Shown here: positions 27,080 through 37,216 of the stretch, piece by piece | Position numbering within the stretch: position 1 is the first letter of the stretch | Layout: the number at the start of each line of letters is the position of its first letter | NCBI GenBank assembly: GCA_947585865.1 | Contig: CANPXH010000004.1 | Location: forward strand, 1-64,000 | Length of the DNA stretch: 64,000 nucleotides | Reading direction: 5' to 3' | DNA from: an uncultured Clostridia bacterium | Lineage (GTDB): Bacteria > Bacillota > Clostridia > Lachnospirales > CAG-274 | Notes under the pieces: generated by a model | Seen by the model: only the letters and a program-made list of their open reading frames with translations | Databases searched by the model: none | Told to the model about the DNA's origin: nothing | Position numbers and translations under genes: made by a program

Positions 27080-29716
27080 CTACTTTGCTTCATACCATGT
27101 GCTGCCCCTGTGTACTTCTGCCTCCATAGGCACAGCCATATCCACTGCATTTTCCATTTCTTCCTTCAATATAGCGCTTACCCTGTCGGCCTCATCGATA
27201 TATGCTTCCACAAGCAATTCGTCATGCACCTGGAGTATCAGCTTTGATCTGAGCCCTTCGCTCTTTAGCCTGTTATATACCTTTACCATGGCTATTTTTA
27301 TAATATCGGCGGCAGTACCCTGCACAGGCATATTCATGGCAACTCTCTCGCCGAATGAACGCTGGAGAAAGTTGGTCGAATTGATCTCGGGTATATAACG
27401 CCGCCTGTTGAACACGGTAATGCCGTAGCCCAGCTTTTTTGCCGAATCCACGCAGCCGTCTATAAAGCCCTTTATTCTTGGATATTTTCCGAAATATCCT
27501 GATATATATTCCTCCGCCTGCTGTTTTGTGGTACCTATATCCCGTGAAAGAGAAAATGCGCCTATGCCGTATATTATGCCGAAATTCACAGCCTTTGCGT
27601 TGCTTCTTTGCAAGGGAGTAACATCCTCAAAGGGCACGTTGAATACCTGTGAGGCAGTGAGCCTGTGTATATCCTGCCCTTCCTTGAAGGCCTTTATGAG
27701 CGTTTCGTCTCCCGACATTGCAGCCAGTACCCTCAGCTCTATCTGAGAATAGTCTGCATCTATATATATACAATCCTTTTTGGGTATGAATACCTTTCTC
27801 AGCTTTCTGCCAAGCTCCAGCTTGATAGGTATATTCTGTAGGTTAGGCTCGGTAGAGCTTATCCTTCCCGTGGTGGTAATGGTCTGATTGAATGTGGAAT
27901 ATATCCTGTTATCCTCATGCACCACTGCCAGCAGTCCGTCTGCATAGGTGGACTTTAGCTTGGAATAGCTGCGGTATTCCAGCACCTTGTTGACTATCTC
28001 ATCCTTATCCTTGAGCCTTTCCAGCACATCCGCCGAAGTTGACCAGCCTGTCTTAGTCTTTTTGCCGCCCTTGAGACCCAGCTTTTCAAAAAGTATGTGT
28101 CCAAGCTGCTTAGGGGAATTTATGTTGAATTCCTCGCCTGCCAGCCAGTATATTTCCTTTGTAAGCTCCTCCGTCTTCTTTTCAAGCTCGGCGCCGTATG
28201 CCTTAAGGCCTTCGGGATCTATGCCCATGCCTGTGAGCTCCATATCCGCAAGCACATATATGAGAGGAAGCTCTATGCTGTAATAAAGATATTCCTGTTT
28301 GTTCTCCTTTATCTGCTTTTCCATTATGGGATATGTCCTGTAGCTTATATCGCTTTGCATACCGCAGTAAAGTATAAACGTATCCTTATCCAAAGACAGT
28401 ATGCTTTTTCTGCTTTTGCCCTTGCCCAATATTTCTTCCTCAGAAGGATAATTTTCCTTGAGGAACTCGGCGGCAAGCTCATTGTATCCATAGCCGCTGC
28501 CCGAGGAATTGAGTATATATCCGCCAAGCATCGTATCGAATAGGATATGGTCTATTTCTATGCCCTTGCGTCTTAGCATAACGATATCCTTTTTTCCGTT
28601 ATGGGCTATCTTTAGCTCCTGATCTTCAAAAAAACCCTTGAGAACTGAAAGCAGCTCTTTTTCTTCAAGGCGTATAACAGCCGCCTTGTTTGCCTCCGAC
28701 GTTATAGATACGGCAACTATGTCGTTATTTTCTTCTATTATCTTATAGGCACATTTTTCAAAGGGATTTACATCGGCAATGAACCGCTCCGCTTTTTTTC
28801 TGTCTGTAATAAGGGTATATTCAGCCTTTGTTTTTTCCTGCACGCTTTTTGTATCAAAGCGTGAGAGCATACTTTTGAAGCCGTAGTGCCTGAAAAGCCT
28901 GTATGCCTCCTCGTTGAAAACATCCTTGAGCCTTGCCTCTTCAAGGTCCATTTCATAAGGCACATCTGTGTTTATGGTAACGAGCCACTTGCTCATAAGA
29001 GCCTGCTCCTTATATGATATGAGATTTTCGCTTGCCTTTTTGGGCTTTATTTTATCCGCATTTTCAATAGCTTTTTCAACAGTCTTGTATTCCTGTATTA
29101 TTTTGATAGCAGTCTTTTCTCCTATGGAGGGCACACCGGGAACATTGTCCGAGGAATCTCCCATAAGCGCCTTTACATCAATAAATTCCTTGGGAGTGAC
29201 GCCATAGACCTCCATTACGCCCTTGGCATCGTAGTCCTCCACCACGGTGTTTCCCGACTTAGTCTTGGGTATCCTTATCTTTACGGTGTCTGTTGCAAGC
29301 TGCAAAAGATCTCTGTCTCCGCTTATTATAACAGGCTCTATGCCCAGACTGTCTGCCCTGCGGGCAAATGTGCCCAGCAGGTCGTCGGCCTCATAGCCCC
29401 CCATTTCGCATATCTTTACGTTCATGGCTTCAAGCACCTTTTTAAGTATGGGCATTTGGGAAACAAGCTCCTTTGGCATACCCTTTCTGGTACCCTTATA
29501 TTCCTTGTATTCCAAATGTCTGAACGTGGGCTGATGCACATCGAAGCACACTGCGCAGTACTCGGGCTTTTCTTCATCCATAAATTTAAAAAATATATTC
29601 AAAAAGCCATATACGCCGTTTGTAAACTCTCCGTTCTTGTCTGTAAGCAGAGGCATGGCGTAAAAAGCCCTGTTTATTAAGCTGTTTCCGTCTAAAAGCA
29701 TAATTTTTTCGGACAT
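27080..29716 (-). CDS. polA: DNA polymerase I
   Basis: MLLDGNSLINRAFYAMPLL (5' nuclease), DADYSQIELRVLAAMSGD, RSNAKAVNFGIIYGIGAFSL, LQVHDELLVEA. Confidence 0.98.
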   Translation of the reverse strand: MSEKIMLLDGNSLINRAFYAMPLLTDKNGEFTNGVYGFLNIFFKFMDEEKPEYCAVCFDVHQPTFRHLEYKEYKGTRKGMPKELVSQMPILKKVLEAMNVKICEMGGYEADDLLGTFARRADSLGIEPVIISGDRDLLQLATDTVKIRIPKTKSGNTVVEDYDAKGVMEVYGVTPKEFIDVKALMGDSSDNVPGVPSIGEKTAIKIIQEYKTVEKAIENADKIKPKKASENLISYKEQALMSKWLVTINTDVPYEMDLEEARLKDVFNEEAYRLFRHYGFKSMLSRFDTKSVQEKTKAEYTLITDRKKAERFIADVNPFEKCAYKIIEENNDIVAVSITSEANKAAVIRLEEKELLSVLKGFFEDQELKIAHNGKKDIVMLRRKGIEIDHILFDTMLGGYILNSSGSGYGYNELAAEFLKENYPSEEEILGKGKSRKSILSLDKDTFILYCGMQSDISYRTYPIMEKQIKENKQEYLYYSIELPLIYVLADMELTGMGIDPEGLKAYGAELEKKTEELTKEIYWLAGEEFNINSPKQLGHILFEKLGLKGGKKTKTGWSTSADVLERLKDKDEIVNKVLEYRSYSKLKSTYADGLLAVVHEDNRIYSTFNQTITTTGRISSTEPNLQNIPIKLELGRKLRKVFIPKKDCIYIDADYSQIELRVLAAMSGDETLIKAFKEGQDIHRLTASQVFNVPFEDVTPLQRSNAKAVNFGIIYGIGAFSLSRDIGTTKQQAEEYISGYFGKYPRIKGFIDGCVDSAKKLGYGITVFNRRRYIPEINSTNFLQRSFGERVAMNMPVQGTAADIIKIAMVKVYNRLKSEGLRSKLILQVHDELLVEAYIDEADRVSAILKEEMENAVDMAVPMEAEVHRGSTWYEAK

Positions 29717-29855
29717 GATTATCTCCCTCTTTTTTACTCGCTACCATTGATTATACTAGATTTTTATAAATAAATAAAGGGGTAATGCTTAAATATTCCA
29801 AAAAATCAGGGCATCACTTTTGGTGATGTCCCGATTTTATAAGATCCTTGTTTAT

Positions 29856-32800
29856 TTATGCCGCAGGCTCCGAACCCGAACTGTCGGCCGCAGGCGCTGC
29901 TTCCGGTGCGGCAGGCTCCGAAGGTGCTGCGGGTGCCGCAGGTGCGGCAGGCTCCGAAGGTGCGGCAGGTGCGGCAGGTGTAGATGTATCTGCCGGGATA
30001 TCCTGTATCACATTGGTATCTGCTCCGGGCGTTTCCGCCGTAGGCGTCTCCTGAGCAGGTGTCTCCTCGGTCTTGGTATCAGTCTGTGCAGGCGGAGTAT
30101 AGCTGCTGCCTGCAGAATTTTTGTCAGACGAACTGCTTGACTTCTTTTTGGTCGAAGAAGAAGATGAGGAGGAATCGCTGTCGTATGTTCCACTGTAGCC
30201 GGAGGAGCTTGCAAAATAGCCGCCCTTGTAGCCCTTGTGGCTTGTGCAGTAATCCCCTACCGAAGCGGTGTCGAAATAATCGGTTACCGACGGACAGCCC
30301 ATCCTGCTGTTGGCCTTCTTGCCGGATATCTTGCATACCTTTATTTTTTCCACGCCCTCGGGCTTTGTAAACTGCTTTACCTCCAAGCCCTTATGCACCT
30401 GTTCCATTATGTTTCTCCACATACGCAGATGCACGGACTGATTTATGTTATTCATATTTTTGACTGTGTCATCATAGTGATCGTAGCCCAGCCATATGCT
30501 TGCCACATAGTAAGGAGTATAGCCTACAAATGTAAGATCCTTTGAGTCTGTGGTCGTACCGGTCTTTCCTGCAAGAGGCATATTGCTCAATCTTGCCTGA
30601 GTACCTGTACCGTTCTTTACAACGCTTGTCATAAGGTCTGTAAGTATATAGCCTGTGGAAGGCTTAAGTACCTGCTTGGATTCATGTGTGTTCTCAAGAA
30701 GGAGATTGCCGTCATGGTCAAGCACCTTATCGTAGAAATAAGGCTTGAGGTACTGACCGTTATTTGCTATAGTACCATAAGCTGCCGCTACCTCTACCTG
30801 AGTGACTCCGTTTGTAAGTCCGCCCAGCGCCGTAGCCGCATGGTTATCATTTTCAAGAGTGGTGAAGCCAAAATTGAGAAGATAGTCGTAGCAAAGGTCT
30901 ATGCCCGTTTCCACCATTACCTTAACGGCAATTATATTCATAGAGTCTTTTATACCCTGTCTTATGGATACGGGGCCTCTGTAGCTGCTGCCCCACCAGT
31001 TGCTTGGCGCATATCCGTCTGCCGTCTTATAAGGCTCATCGACTATAGTGGTGGCGTTGGATATCTTGCCCATATCCAGGGCGGGAGCATAGGCTGCAAG
31101 TATCTTGAATACGGAGCCCGGCTGTCTTGCCGAATCCGTAGCTCTGTTAAAGGCTCTGTTCACAGTCTTTTCACCACGGCCGCCCGCTATAGCCTTTATC
31201 TCGCCTGTATGGTAGTCTATTATCGCCATGGCTGACTGAGGCTGCTTTGTATAATATGCCTTATCCGCCACTATTTTCTGATTGGCGGGAAGGCTCGCCT
31301 CTATCTCCGCCTTCTTTTCGGCTACCCAGCCCTCGGCGCCCTCTTGTGAGCGGGCTATTTTGTTGTACTGGGTATGCTTCTGTTCTCCCGTATTGGAGTC
31401 CTCTACGGATACTCTGTAGTCTATGCCTACGGAATAAGCTACCCACGGGAAATTGCTGTCATCGTTGTATTCCTGATCGACTATGCCCTGTATCCTCTTG
31501 TCCAAATTGGAGTATATCTGAAGGCCGCCGTTGTATATAACGTTGTTTGCTTCCTGTACGGACCAGTTGTACCTTGTCTGAAGATCCTCGGATATCTGAT
31601 TTATAAGAGCATCCTCATAGTAGCTGTGTATGTTTTCCGACTCGGCGTCATCGCTTGTGCCGTTATCGGTCTTCTTTATCTTGGAGTATATGTCTTCATT
31701 TATGGCGGTGTTGTACTCCTCCTGAGTTATCCTGCCCTGCTCCAGCATATAATTGAGTATTATGAGCTGACGCTTTTTATTGCCCTCCGGATTGGAACGG
31801 GGAGAATAAAGAGAAGGATTGTTGGTGATGCCCGCAAGGCAGGCGCACTCCGCCAGCGTAAGCTGGGAAGGCTCTTTGCCGAAATAGCCCTCGGCGGCAG
31901 TCTTTATACCGTTGTATCCATGGCCCAAGCCTATGGTATTAAGGTAAAGCTCAAGGATATAGTTCTTGGCGTCCTCCTTGCTGCCGTACTGCTCCTGAAG
32001 CTCCTTCTCGTACTTAAGGGCAAGATACTGCTCCTTAAGCTTTGTCTTTATTGTATTTCTGGTTACCTTTGTTATATTGTTCTTTATAAGCTGCTGGGTG
32101 ATAGTGGAACCGCCCTGGAGCTGATGGCCCGTAAGTGTGGAATATACGGCTCTTGCAAAGCCCTGTATATCCACGCCGTCGTGCTCGTAAAATCTTTCGT
32201 CTTCTATGGCGATAACTGCCTGCTGCATATTCTTGGGTATCTGATCCAGGGTGACATACTCTCTGTTCTCATCACCGTGGAGCTTGCTCAGCTCATTGTT
32301 GTCATTATCATATATAACAGATGTGTATGCGCCGGGCTTTATGCCCACTATACCCATATCCGGGATACTTCTTATAATGGCAACATAGCCGCCTATAAGA
32401 GCGCCGCTTACCGCAAAGCCCACCATTATCCCTATCATAAGCAAAAATGTAAGAAATACGGAAAAAGGCTTTGAACGTTTTTTGTTCTTCTTTGCAGGCT
32501 TTGTATTTATTTTGTAATAGTCCTTCTTTTCCTCCGGGGTCATTGAAGCTTTGGACTCGTTATGTACGCTGTCTGCATTGTTCTTACGCAGTCCGCCCGT
32601 TGTTTTAAGGCTTCTCTTGCTGTCTGCCTTTTCTCCCGCTGCTTCGTTTTTTTTGTCCGCAGGTCTTTCCGCCGCCGTCTCGGTCTTCCTGCCTACGGGT
32701 CTTTCCTCCGCCGTCTCGGCTTTTCTGCCTGCGGGTCTTTCCTCCGCCGTCTCGGCCTTCCTGCCTACGGGTCTTTCCGCCGCCGTTTCGGCTTTTCTGC

Positions 32801-33404
32801 CTACGGATCTTTCCGCCGCCGTATCGGCTTTTCTGTCCGCAGGTCTTTCAATTTGGCTTTCGGTCCTTCTATCCCTTACTATAGGAGGCAGCTCAGAATG
32901 CTCTCCGTGTCTGATATTATTTTCCTTAGGCTCATGATCCTGCGCCGTTTCTTTTTTATTGCCGGATCTCGCCTTTTTATTTTCCCCATCGGGTCTTGAT
33001 ACAGACCTGCCAACGTCTGCCGATGCTCTTGGCATTTCCTTTTCGGCGCTGCGTTTTTTATCCGAAGCCTTTCTTTCCGCTGTCTTTTTTTCGGAAGCGG
33101 AGGATACCTCTTCGGATACTCTTCTCTCGGGCGCCGTCTTTCTTCTGTTTGGTCTTTCATTGGCAGCGATATCCCTGCCCTCTGAAAGGCTCTCGGCCTT
33201 GGCTGTTTCCCTTACGGTCTCTTCCTCGGCAGGTCTTTTCCTGACAGGCTCTTTCTGTTTGTCGGTATGAGCAGCTTGCTTTTTCTTTGCAGGCTTGCTT
33301 TGGGATAAGCTTATTCCCAAAAAAGTCTTTTTCTTTTTGCTTGCTTTTTTTCTTTGCCGCTCCGCTTCTACATAAGCAGAACGTCTTCTGGTTTCGTCAG
33401 CCAT
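29856..33404 (-). CDS. Class A penicillin-binding protein (PBP1A-like) with very long repetitive cytoplasmic N-terminus and Ala/Pro/Ser tail
   Basis: EDERFYEHDGVDIQG, GGSTITQQLIKN (GT51), RQPGSVFKILAAY (SxxK), AGKTGTTTDSKDLTFVGYTP. Confidence 0.95.
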   Translation of the reverse strand: MADETRRRSAYVEAERQRKKASKKKKTFLGISLSQSKPAKKKQAAHTDKQKEPVRKRPAEEETVRETAKAESLSEGRDIAANERPNRRKTAPERRVSEEVSSASEKKTAERKASDKKRSAEKEMPRASADVGRSVSRPDGENKKARSGNKKETAQDHEPKENNIRHGEHSELPPIVRDRRTESQIERPADRKADTAAERSVGRKAETAAERPVGRKAETAEERPAGRKAETAEERPVGRKTETAAERPADKKNEAAGEKADSKRSLKTTGGLRKNNADSVHNESKASMTPEEKKDYYKINTKPAKKNKKRSKPFSVFLTFLLMIGIMVGFAVSGALIGGYVAIIRSIPDMGIVGIKPGAYTSVIYDNDNNELSKLHGDENREYVTLDQIPKNMQQAVIAIEDERFYEHDGVDIQGFARAVYSTLTGHQLQGGSTITQQLIKNNITKVTRNTIKTKLKEQYLALKYEKELQEQYGSKEDAKNYILELYLNTIGLGHGYNGIKTAAEGYFGKEPSQLTLAECACLAGITNNPSLYSPRSNPEGNKKRQLIILNYMLEQGRITQEEYNTAINEDIYSKIKKTDNGTSDDAESENIHSYYEDALINQISEDLQTRYNWSVQEANNVIYNGGLQIYSNLDKRIQGIVDQEYNDDSNFPWVAYSVGIDYRVSVEDSNTGEQKHTQYNKIARSQEGAEGWVAEKKAEIEASLPANQKIVADKAYYTKQPQSAMAIIDYHTGEIKAIAGGRGEKTVNRAFNRATDSARQPGSVFKILAAYAPALDMGKISNATTIVDEPYKTADGYAPSNWWGSSYRGPVSIRQGIKDSMNIIAVKVMVETGIDLCYDYLLNFGFTTLENDNHAATALGGLTNGVTQVEVAAAYGTIANNGQYLKPYFYDKVLDHDGNLLLENTHESKQVLKPSTGYILTDLMTSVVKNGTGTQARLSNMPLAGKTGTTTDSKDLTFVGYTPYYVASIWLGYDHYDDTVKNMNNINQSVHLRMWRNIMEQVHKGLEVKQFTKPEGVEKIKVCKISGKKANSRMGCPSVTDYFDTASVGDYCTSHKGYKGGYFASSSGYSGTYDSDSSSSSSSTKKKSSSSSDKNSAGSSYTPPAQTDTKTEETPAQETPTAETPGADTNVIQDIPADTSTPAAPAAPSEPAAPAAPAAPSEPAAPEAAPAADSSGSEPAA
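32655..32850 (-). repeat. 36-bp coding tandem repeat (about 5-6 units) in the PBP1A-like gene
   Basis: 12-aa units RPVGRKAETAAE / RPAGRKAETAEE / RPVGRKTETAAE etc. Confidence 0.9.
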
Positions 33405-33563
33405 ATTTTCCCTCCTGATTTATATAGAAAAAATTTATATGGAATGTCATATAAATTATATATCTATACCTGCATTTCAAAACAAAAACAACCTTCTGTA
33501 AAATAGTATATCAAAATTCTGCCAATTTATAAAGTATTATTTTAAAAAAAAGAGGCGATATTT

Positions 33564-34172
33564 ATTAAGAAAAAATTAACTGTGTCCGCAATATGGCTTT
33601 TAATTCTTATTCTTATAATAATTTTGTGCTACAACAGATTTGTTCTGCCCTCAGCCATAGCCGTGAGCCAAAAATACGCCGTTACCAGGATAAACAATGA
33701 GATATCGAAAGCCGTGGAAAACAGTATATCGCAGCTTTCCATCGATACCAACAGCCTTACGAAGGAAACGGGAAACGGCGATACCTCCCGCATAAGCATA
33801 GATTCGATCATGATAAACAGGCTTTGCAGCTACACTGCGCTGCAGCTTTCGGAAAGCCTTAACAAAATAAACAGCGAAAGGATAAGCCTGCCTATAGGTA
33901 TATTTTCGGGCATACCCATACTCTCAAACATAGGTATAAACGTTCCCATATACCTTCAATCCATGGGTGAGGCAACTGCCGACTATGATGCAAATATGGA
34001 TTCCGCCGGTATAAATCAGGTCAATTATATGCTTTGGCTAAATGTGGAATGCCGCATAGAGATAGTAAATCCTCTTTGGAGAAAGGAAACCGTGGTCAAA
34101 AGACGGATAATGCTTGTGGATAATATATTCAGCGGGAAGGTGCCCGAAGGATACATATACAAAACGAATTGA
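33564..34172 (+). CDS. yunB: Sporulation protein YunB
   Basis: N-terminal TM, LPIGIFSGIPILSNIGINVPIYLQSMGEATADYDA, YMLWLNVECRIEIVNPLW. Proposed ATT start at 33564 (GTG 33582 in ORF track). Confidence 0.85.
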   Translation: MKKKLTVSAIWLLILILIIILCYNRFVLPSAIAVSQKYAVTRINNEISKAVENSISQLSIDTNSLTKETGNGDTSRISIDSIMINRLCSYTALQLSESLNKINSERISLPIGIFSGIPILSNIGINVPIYLQSMGEATADYDANMDSAGINQVNYMLWLNVECRIEIVNPLWRKETVVKRRIMLVDNIFSGKVPEGYIYKTN

Positions 34173-34219
34173 CAAAATCGATATCTGCGCCGACCTTTAA
34201 TATGCACGCAAGGTCCATA

Positions 34220-35671
34220 TCACTGATATATATTTTCCAAATATTCCTTCATAATATCTCTTGCGGCAGGTATGGCATTGCTGCCCTTTCCTGCATTTTC
34301 CAACAGCACGGAAACAGCTATCTGAGGATCGTCGGCAGGAGCAAAGGCAACGAACCATGCATGATCGTCACCGTGAGGATTTTCCGCAGTTCCCGTCTTG
34401 CCTGCCACCTGTACCTTCACGCTGTCGGAAGCAGTAACAGAAGCGCCTGATGCAAGAGTCTCGATCCTTTCCTTGCTTACGCTGAACGCCGCATTTTTTG
34501 CCGTTCCGTCATTTACGACCTCGCACATGAGATCCTTAAGCTTATAGGCGGTATCCGGGCTCATTATTTGGCTGAGCTTTGCGGGAAGCGTTCTGTTGCG
34601 CACGCTGCCGCCCGGCGTAAGGCTGTGATCCACAACATAGGGCTGCATCATCATGCCGTTGTTGGCAACGGCTGATGTTATCATCGCCATAAAAAGAGGA
34701 GATACAAGCGTTCTGCCTTGTCCGAAGGCCGTTTCCACTATTTCGTTTACATCGGCATTGGCTTCCATAGGGAATGTGGACTTGCTGTATTCAAGAGCAA
34801 GCCCTATATCCCTGTTAAAGCCGAAGCTGTTGGCAGTCGCAATAAGCTTTTCCGCTCCCAGTTTTGTGCCGAGAGTACCGAAGTAGGTATTGCAGCTTTG
34901 GGCAAAGGCAGAGGTCATATCCATATTTCCGTGAGCCTGCTCGTTATAGCAGTGTATTATGCTGTGGCCGAATTTTTCCGCTCCCGTGCATTTATATTCC
35001 ATATCGGTGGCATTGTTCTCTATGGCGGAGGCGGCTGTAACTATCTTAAATGTTGAACCGGGAGGATAAAGTCCTTGAGTTGCCCTGTTCAAAAGGGGAG
35101 AATCTTCAGTATCCGAATTAAGCTCATCCCAGTTTTTATCAACGGAATTACTGTCAAAAGAGGGTGTGGATACCATGCAAAGTATCTTGCCTGTAGACGG
35201 CTCCATGGCTACAATGGCGCCTCTCTGTCCTCTAAGCTGCTCCCCCGCTATTTTCTGCAGTCTGTCATCAAGAGTCAGCACAAGGCTGTTGCCTTCTATT
35301 TCGTTTCCGAAAAGCCCTGCCAGCCTCTGCACAGGCTCAAAGCTTAAGGCAGTCAGTCTAAAATTGTATTTGGACTCAACGCCTGCCTTTCCCTTTACCG
35401 TATATCCCACTGTGTGAGCATAGTTCTCGGCGTTGTTATAGACTCTTTCGTATGTGCCGTCTTCCCTGAGTACATCCTCGGCTATCACGTCACCGTTGGC
35501 ATCGTATATAGAGCCTCTCTTTATCCCTTCTTCACTGCCCGCAAGCCTTTTGTTGTAGGGATTTGCCACAAATGAATGGGAATCGTAAAGGCAAAGCTTC
35601 AGAAGATATCCTATAAGTATGAGGAATAATATAAGATAAAGCCAAAATATCTTTCTTATCGCACTTCTCAT
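34220..35671 (-). CDS. Class B penicillin-binding protein (PBP2/FtsI/PbpA-like transpeptidase)
   Basis: GSTFKIVTAASAIE (SxxK), SCN, VAGKTGTAENPHGDDHAWFVAFAP. Confidence 0.93.
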   Translation of the reverse strand: MRSAIRKIFWLYLILFLILIGYLLKLCLYDSHSFVANPYNKRLAGSEEGIKRGSIYDANGDVIAEDVLREDGTYERVYNNAENYAHTVGYTVKGKAGVESKYNFRLTALSFEPVQRLAGLFGNEIEGNSLVLTLDDRLQKIAGEQLRGQRGAIVAMEPSTGKILCMVSTPSFDSNSVDKNWDELNSDTEDSPLLNRATQGLYPPGSTFKIVTAASAIENNATDMEYKCTGAEKFGHSIIHCYNEQAHGNMDMTSAFAQSCNTYFGTLGTKLGAEKLIATANSFGFNRDIGLALEYSKSTFPMEANADVNEIVETAFGQGRTLVSPLFMAMITSAVANNGMMMQPYVVDHSLTPGGSVRNRTLPAKLSQIMSPDTAYKLKDLMCEVVNDGTAKNAAFSVSKERIETLASGASVTASDSVKVQVAGKTGTAENPHGDDHAWFVAFAPADDPQIAVSVLLENAGKGSNAIPAARDIMKEYLENIYQ

Positions 35672-37215
35672 TATTTCCTCCTCCTTCCTCTGCTGTCCGC
35701 CGCTGACGACTGAGCCGTTTTATGCCTTGACGGCCTTTGTACATTTGCTTTTTCCCGTCTTGACGGTCTTTGCTCCGCCGTATTTTTTCGTGTATTTTGT
35801 TCCGCCTTTCTTGAAGCCGATCTTTCCGGCGCCGCCGCTCTTCTCGTCTGAGCATGGCGTTTTCTTGTGTCCACCTCTTCAATGGGCTTGTCGTGAGAAT
35901 ATGCCTCGTTGCGCATTATTATCCACTGCATGGCGGCTATTATGATATAGCTTATCACTATGGATGTGCCGCCGTAGCTTACAAAGGGCAGCGTGACTCC
36001 CGTAAGGGGTATCATCTTTATAACGCCGCCTATTATTAAAAATGCCTGGAAGGCAAACAGCGCCGTAAAGCCTGTACACAACAAAGTCAGAAAGCGGTTC
36101 CTGTTCTCCAAAGCGCCTCTTGCGCCCTCTAAAAATATGAGCACGAACACAAGTATGAGCCCTGCCGCAAATATCACGCCGAACTCCTCGCATATTGCCG
36201 CAAATATAAAATCTCTCTCGACTACGGGTATGCTGTTGGCATAGCCCCTTGTAAAGCCTATGCCCGTTATTCCCCATGTGCATATGGCAAAAAGCGACTG
36301 GGCTATCTGATAACCCTTGTCATGCACATCCAGCCACGGATTTTGCCAGGCCTCGACCCTTGTCCTTATGTGGGGGAAGAGGCCGTATGCCGCCATGGAG
36401 GCAAGGCATATGGCAGCTATGCCCAGCAGAAAATAAAGATAATTTCCCGTAGCGGTAAATACCATTATAAGAAACGTCATATAGAATATAAGCGCCGATC
36501 CCAGATCCGTCTGAGCCACAAGGCAAAGCACCACCGCCGCAGAAAGCACAGCAGGAACTATGAGCTTCTTTAAGGTAGGCTTTTCGGCAAAGCATGATGC
36601 AAGATAGAATACAAAAAACACCTTTATAAGCTCCGAAGGCTGAAAGCCTATAGGTCCTATGTTTATCCAGTTTCTGGCGCCTCCCTCGCTCTTGCCGAAT
36701 ATAAGCGTGGTACCAAGGAGAACAAAGGCGGCTGTTATATATATTTTTTTGAACTTGTCAAGTCTTGGCGTCACCTCAAGTATTTTAGGCAGCACAAGCA
36801 TCATCAATATACCCAAGGTGTTCCATATAAGCTGCTTTCCCGCAAGAGCCGTATCGAGCCTGTAAAGCACCATAAGCCCTATGTCCATAAGGAAAAACAC
36901 GCAGTTGTAAAGCAGATGGCTGCCATCGGGATATATTGCCATAGTAAGCATATTTCCGCCTACGGTAACTATAAAGCCTATTATGCAAAAAAGCACGACA
37001 GGCTGTATGTCGTATTCTATGGCGTTGGATATGAGTATGACGGAGGCCGTGATATGGAAAAGGGCTATACATATCCTCTGCCCCGAAAGACCTGCCGCCA
37101 CATTAAAGCCTGCCATATCCTGCCTTGCAAGGTTTATCATAAAACCGTTGAACACAAATATGGCTATATACAGCATAAAAAAATATTTTGCAAATATAAT
37201 ATAAACGTCGGTCAT
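35671..37215 (-). CDS. FtsW/RodA/SpoVE family SEDS protein with basic C-terminal tail
   Basis: PIGFQPSELIKVFFVFYLASCF, QTDLGSALIFYMTFLIMVF, PLTGVTLPFVSYGGTSIVISYIIIAAM. Confidence 0.94.
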   Translation of the reverse strand: MTDVYIIFAKYFFMLYIAIFVFNGFMINLARQDMAGFNVAAGLSGQRICIALFHITASVILISNAIEYDIQPVVLFCIIGFIVTVGGNMLTMAIYPDGSHLLYNCVFFLMDIGLMVLYRLDTALAGKQLIWNTLGILMMLVLPKILEVTPRLDKFKKIYITAAFVLLGTTLIFGKSEGGARNWINIGPIGFQPSELIKVFFVFYLASCFAEKPTLKKLIVPAVLSAAVVLCLVAQTDLGSALIFYMTFLIMVFTATGNYLYFLLGIAAICLASMAAYGLFPHIRTRVEAWQNPWLDVHDKGYQIAQSLFAICTWGITGIGFTRGYANSIPVVERDFIFAAICEEFGVIFAAGLILVFVLIFLEGARGALENRNRFLTLLCTGFTALFAFQAFLIIGGVIKMIPLTGVTLPFVSYGGTSIVISYIIIAAMQWIIMRNEAYSHDKPIEEVDTRKRHAQTRRAAAPERSASRKAEQNTRKNTAEQRPSRREKANVQRPSRHKTAQSSAADSRGRRRK

Positions 37216-37216
37216 A

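Noticed and set aside
32655-32850. Regular 36-bp repeats resembling CRISPR repeat length
   Set aside because: Units are contiguous with no spacers and lie in frame inside the PBP1A-like gene; coding minisatellite, not CRISPR.
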